In this document: in pieces, positions 6,077 through 7,183 of the stretch | Position numbering within the stretch: the stretch's first letter is position 1 | Layout: the number at the start of each line of letters is the position of its first letter | Assembly: GCA_949295395.1 (NCBI GenBank) | Contig: CASFLB010000064.1 | Location: 1-7,183 of the forward strand | Reading direction: 5' to 3' | Length of the DNA stretch: 7,183 nucleotides | Source of the DNA: an uncultured Pseudomonadota bacterium | GTDB taxonomy: Bacteria > Pseudomonadota > Alphaproteobacteria > RF32 > CAG-239 | Made by a program: the position numbers and the translations under genes | The notes under the pieces: model-generated | The model's database searches: none | What the model saw: only the letters and a program-made list of their open reading frames with translations | What the model was told of the DNA's origin: nothing

Positions 6077-6080
6077 GGAG
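6077..6080 (+). promoter_or_regulatory. lexA ribosome binding site
   Basis: GGAG lies 6 nt before the ATG at 6087. It decides that start over the in-frame ATG at 6060, which falls inside the operator and has no site of its own. Confidence 0.8.
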
Positions 6081-6086
6081 ATTACT

Positions 6087-6743
6087 ATGCTCACCGTCAA
6101 ACAATACAAACTTTTGATGTATATTAACAAAGTATTGAAAGAAACCGGTTGCGCACCCTCTTTTGAGGAAATGAAAAACGCTGTCGGCTTAAAGTCAAAG
6201 TCTGGTATTCATGCCTTGATTGAAGCTTTAATTGAGCGTGATTTTATCCGTAAACTGCCGCATAAGGCTCGCGCGCTTGAAGTTGTGCGGATGCCAAAAT
6301 TTAAACCTAAAGCCATTTTGGAAGAAGAAAAAAAACGTGAAATCGCCTTGCAAAATTCAGCCGCGCAAATTCCGCTTTATGGCAAAATTGCGGCCGGAAC
6401 GCCGATTGAGGCAATTGCCGATGAAAATGAGATTGTTCCCGTTCCGTTTGACATGGTCAGCCATGGACAATTTTATGCCTTAACCATTGAAGGAGAATCA
6501 ATGATTGAAGGCGGAATTATGGACGGCGATACGGTTATTATCAAACGTGCCGAAACAGCCAATAACGGCGATATTGTGGTTGCTCTTGTTGATGACGCTG
6601 AGGCTACGCTTAAAATATTTAAACGCGACGGCAATGATGTGTTGCTTATCCCGATGAACAAGGATTATGAAACGCGCCGCCTTCCGGCTGAACGCGTTAA
6701 AGTTCAAGGTATCCTTGCCGGCTTAATGCGAACCTATCATTAA
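6087..6743 (+). CDS. lexA: LexA repressor, SOS response regulator
   Basis: LexA binds SOS operators as a dimer and cleaves itself when stimulated by RecA filaments after DNA damage, which releases the repair genes. The 218-aa product has an N-terminal winged helix (about 1-68) with PSFEEMK and LKSKSGIH as the recognition-helix region. A short linker leads to the C-terminal S24-type latent peptidase. The cleavage pair is A103-G104 (KIAAGTP), the nucleophile is S138 in GESM, and the general base is K176 in ATLKIFKR. The 38-residue Ser-Lys distance suits the family. The start at 6087 is chosen from GGAG upstream and from the usual MLT start of relatives; a longer in-frame ATG at 6060 lacks an RBS. 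An inverted repeat over its promoter implies autorepression. Confidence 0.97.
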   Translation: MLTVKQYKLLMYINKVLKETGCAPSFEEMKNAVGLKSKSGIHALIEALIERDFIRKLPHKARALEVVRMPKFKPKAILEEEKKREIALQNSAAQIPLYGKIAAGTPIEAIADENEIVPVPFDMVSHGQFYALTIEGESMIEGGIMDGDTVIIKRAETANNGDIVVALVDDAEATLKIFKRDGNDVLLIPMNKDYETRRLPAERVKVQGILAGLMRTYH

Positions 6744-6767
6744 CGGTTTGTCTTTATCGTTTTTTTT
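6744..6767 (+). terminator. Weak possible terminator after lexA
   Basis: A T-rich stretch ending in T8 (6760-6767) follows the lexA stop. Only a 4-bp stem (AACG with CGTT across a long loop) can be drawn, so it is not a convincing hairpin. The gap of 41 bases to the convergent gene's stop holds nothing else I can name. Confidence 0.2.
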
Positions 6768-6784
6768 CTGTGACTCTATTGCTT

Positions 6785-7183
6785 TTACTGACAAGGAGCA
6801 TAGAACGAGCAAGGAGCTTTTGTATCGTGACTTGTAATGGTCCCTTCCTTTTCAGCATCAGCATAAGCCTGTTCTTTCCTTCTTTGTTCATTTAAGGCAC
6901 TGCTATAATCTGAATATTGTTCATAATAATAACTATCATCCACAGGAACTGAAGTTCCATCGGGCAAACGACATTCTTGTTTGAAATAAGGTAGGAAATA
7001 GTACCCCCCATCGGTATAATTTGGTAAAACTTTTCCCGTATAGCTGATATTCTCCTTATAGATTGTGCCATAATACAAACACGATGTTCCCGAACTTCCT
7101 GATGTAAACTCAATGACGGGACGAACCTCGTAGCTGTAATCTTTACTAGTATAGGCTGAACTCGAAGTTATATAAAGGTAGTA
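6785..7183 (-). CDS. Partial ORF, Tyr/Ser-rich protein, 5' end outside window
   Basis: The leftward frame is open from the right edge to a TAA at 6785-6787, giving the last 132 residues of a longer protein. I do not recognise it. The visible part is rich in Tyr and Ser and has four cysteines: C35 and C71, then two in APCSFYAPCQ at the C-terminus. That composition suits a secreted or surface protein stabilised by disulfides. EVRPVIEF near residues 19-26 resembles the 'VRPVI' strand at the end of some extracellular domains in gut bacteria, but this is a weak hint. A charged helical stretch (97-113, NEQRRKEQAYADAEKEG) precedes the tail. In-frame TTG at 7078 could be a start but the frame continues upstream without a stop, so a longer protein is more likely. 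It converges on lexA. Confidence 0.55.
   Translation of the reverse strand, partial: YYLYITSSSAYTSKDYSYEVRPVIEFTSGSSGTSCLYYGTIYKENISYTGKVLPNYTDGGYYFLPYFKQECRLPDGTSVPVDDSYYYEQYSDYSSALNEQRRKEQAYADAEKEGTITSHDTKAPCSFYAPCQ

Noticed and set aside
6060..6086. An N-terminal extension of LexA from ATG 6060
   Set aside because: The ATG lies inside the operator, has no RBS, and adds nine residues (MFYFFTEIT) not found in the family. The ATG at 6087 has GGAG at the right distance.

Overview
This AT-rich window (about 40% GC by eye) carries six genes plus one cut off by the right edge. The best guess for the host is an uncultured, low-GC, possibly host-associated alphaproteobacterium. That rests on the N-terminal half of LexA, which reads like alphaproteobacterial LexA (start MLTVKQ, then PSFEEMK and LKSKSGIH), and on a membrane-anchored divergent polysaccharide deacetylase of the YibQ type. 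No rRNA or other firm taxonomic marker is present, so this is inference.

Layout, left to right. Enolase (eno, 162-1439, +) ends in a strong intrinsic terminator. A small AbrB/SpoVT-fold gene (1526-1759, -) follows as a lone transcription unit. It has its own good sigma-70 promoter (1802-1830) and a cluster of ACAATAAT repeats in its leader. It is enclosed between two base-identical 32-bp terminator copies in direct orientation (1454-1485 and 1834-1865). Next is a leftward two-gene operon: class II lysyl-tRNA synthetase (lysS, 3137-4609), with a clear promoter at 4653-4680, then the deacetylase-fold gene (1880-3133), which starts at a GTG 3 nt after the lysS stop. A 181-bp divergent intergenic region separates lysS from a rightward gene of unknown function (4791-5999) with a probable export signal. 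The SOS repressor lexA (6087-6743, +) follows. Its promoter carries a perfect 9-bp inverted repeat over the -10 element, as expected for autorepression. The window closes with the 3' part of a leftward Tyr/Ser-rich ORF (6785-7183) whose start lies outside.

Enolase, LysRS and LexA are core genes for glycolysis, translation and DNA-damage control. The accessory interest lies in four places: the AbrB-like cassette between duplicated terminators, the unrecognised 402-aa protein, the SOS-like motifs shared by the two promoter regions around it, and the partial ORF at the right end. I found no CRISPR array, tRNA, rRNA, transposase or obvious defence system.
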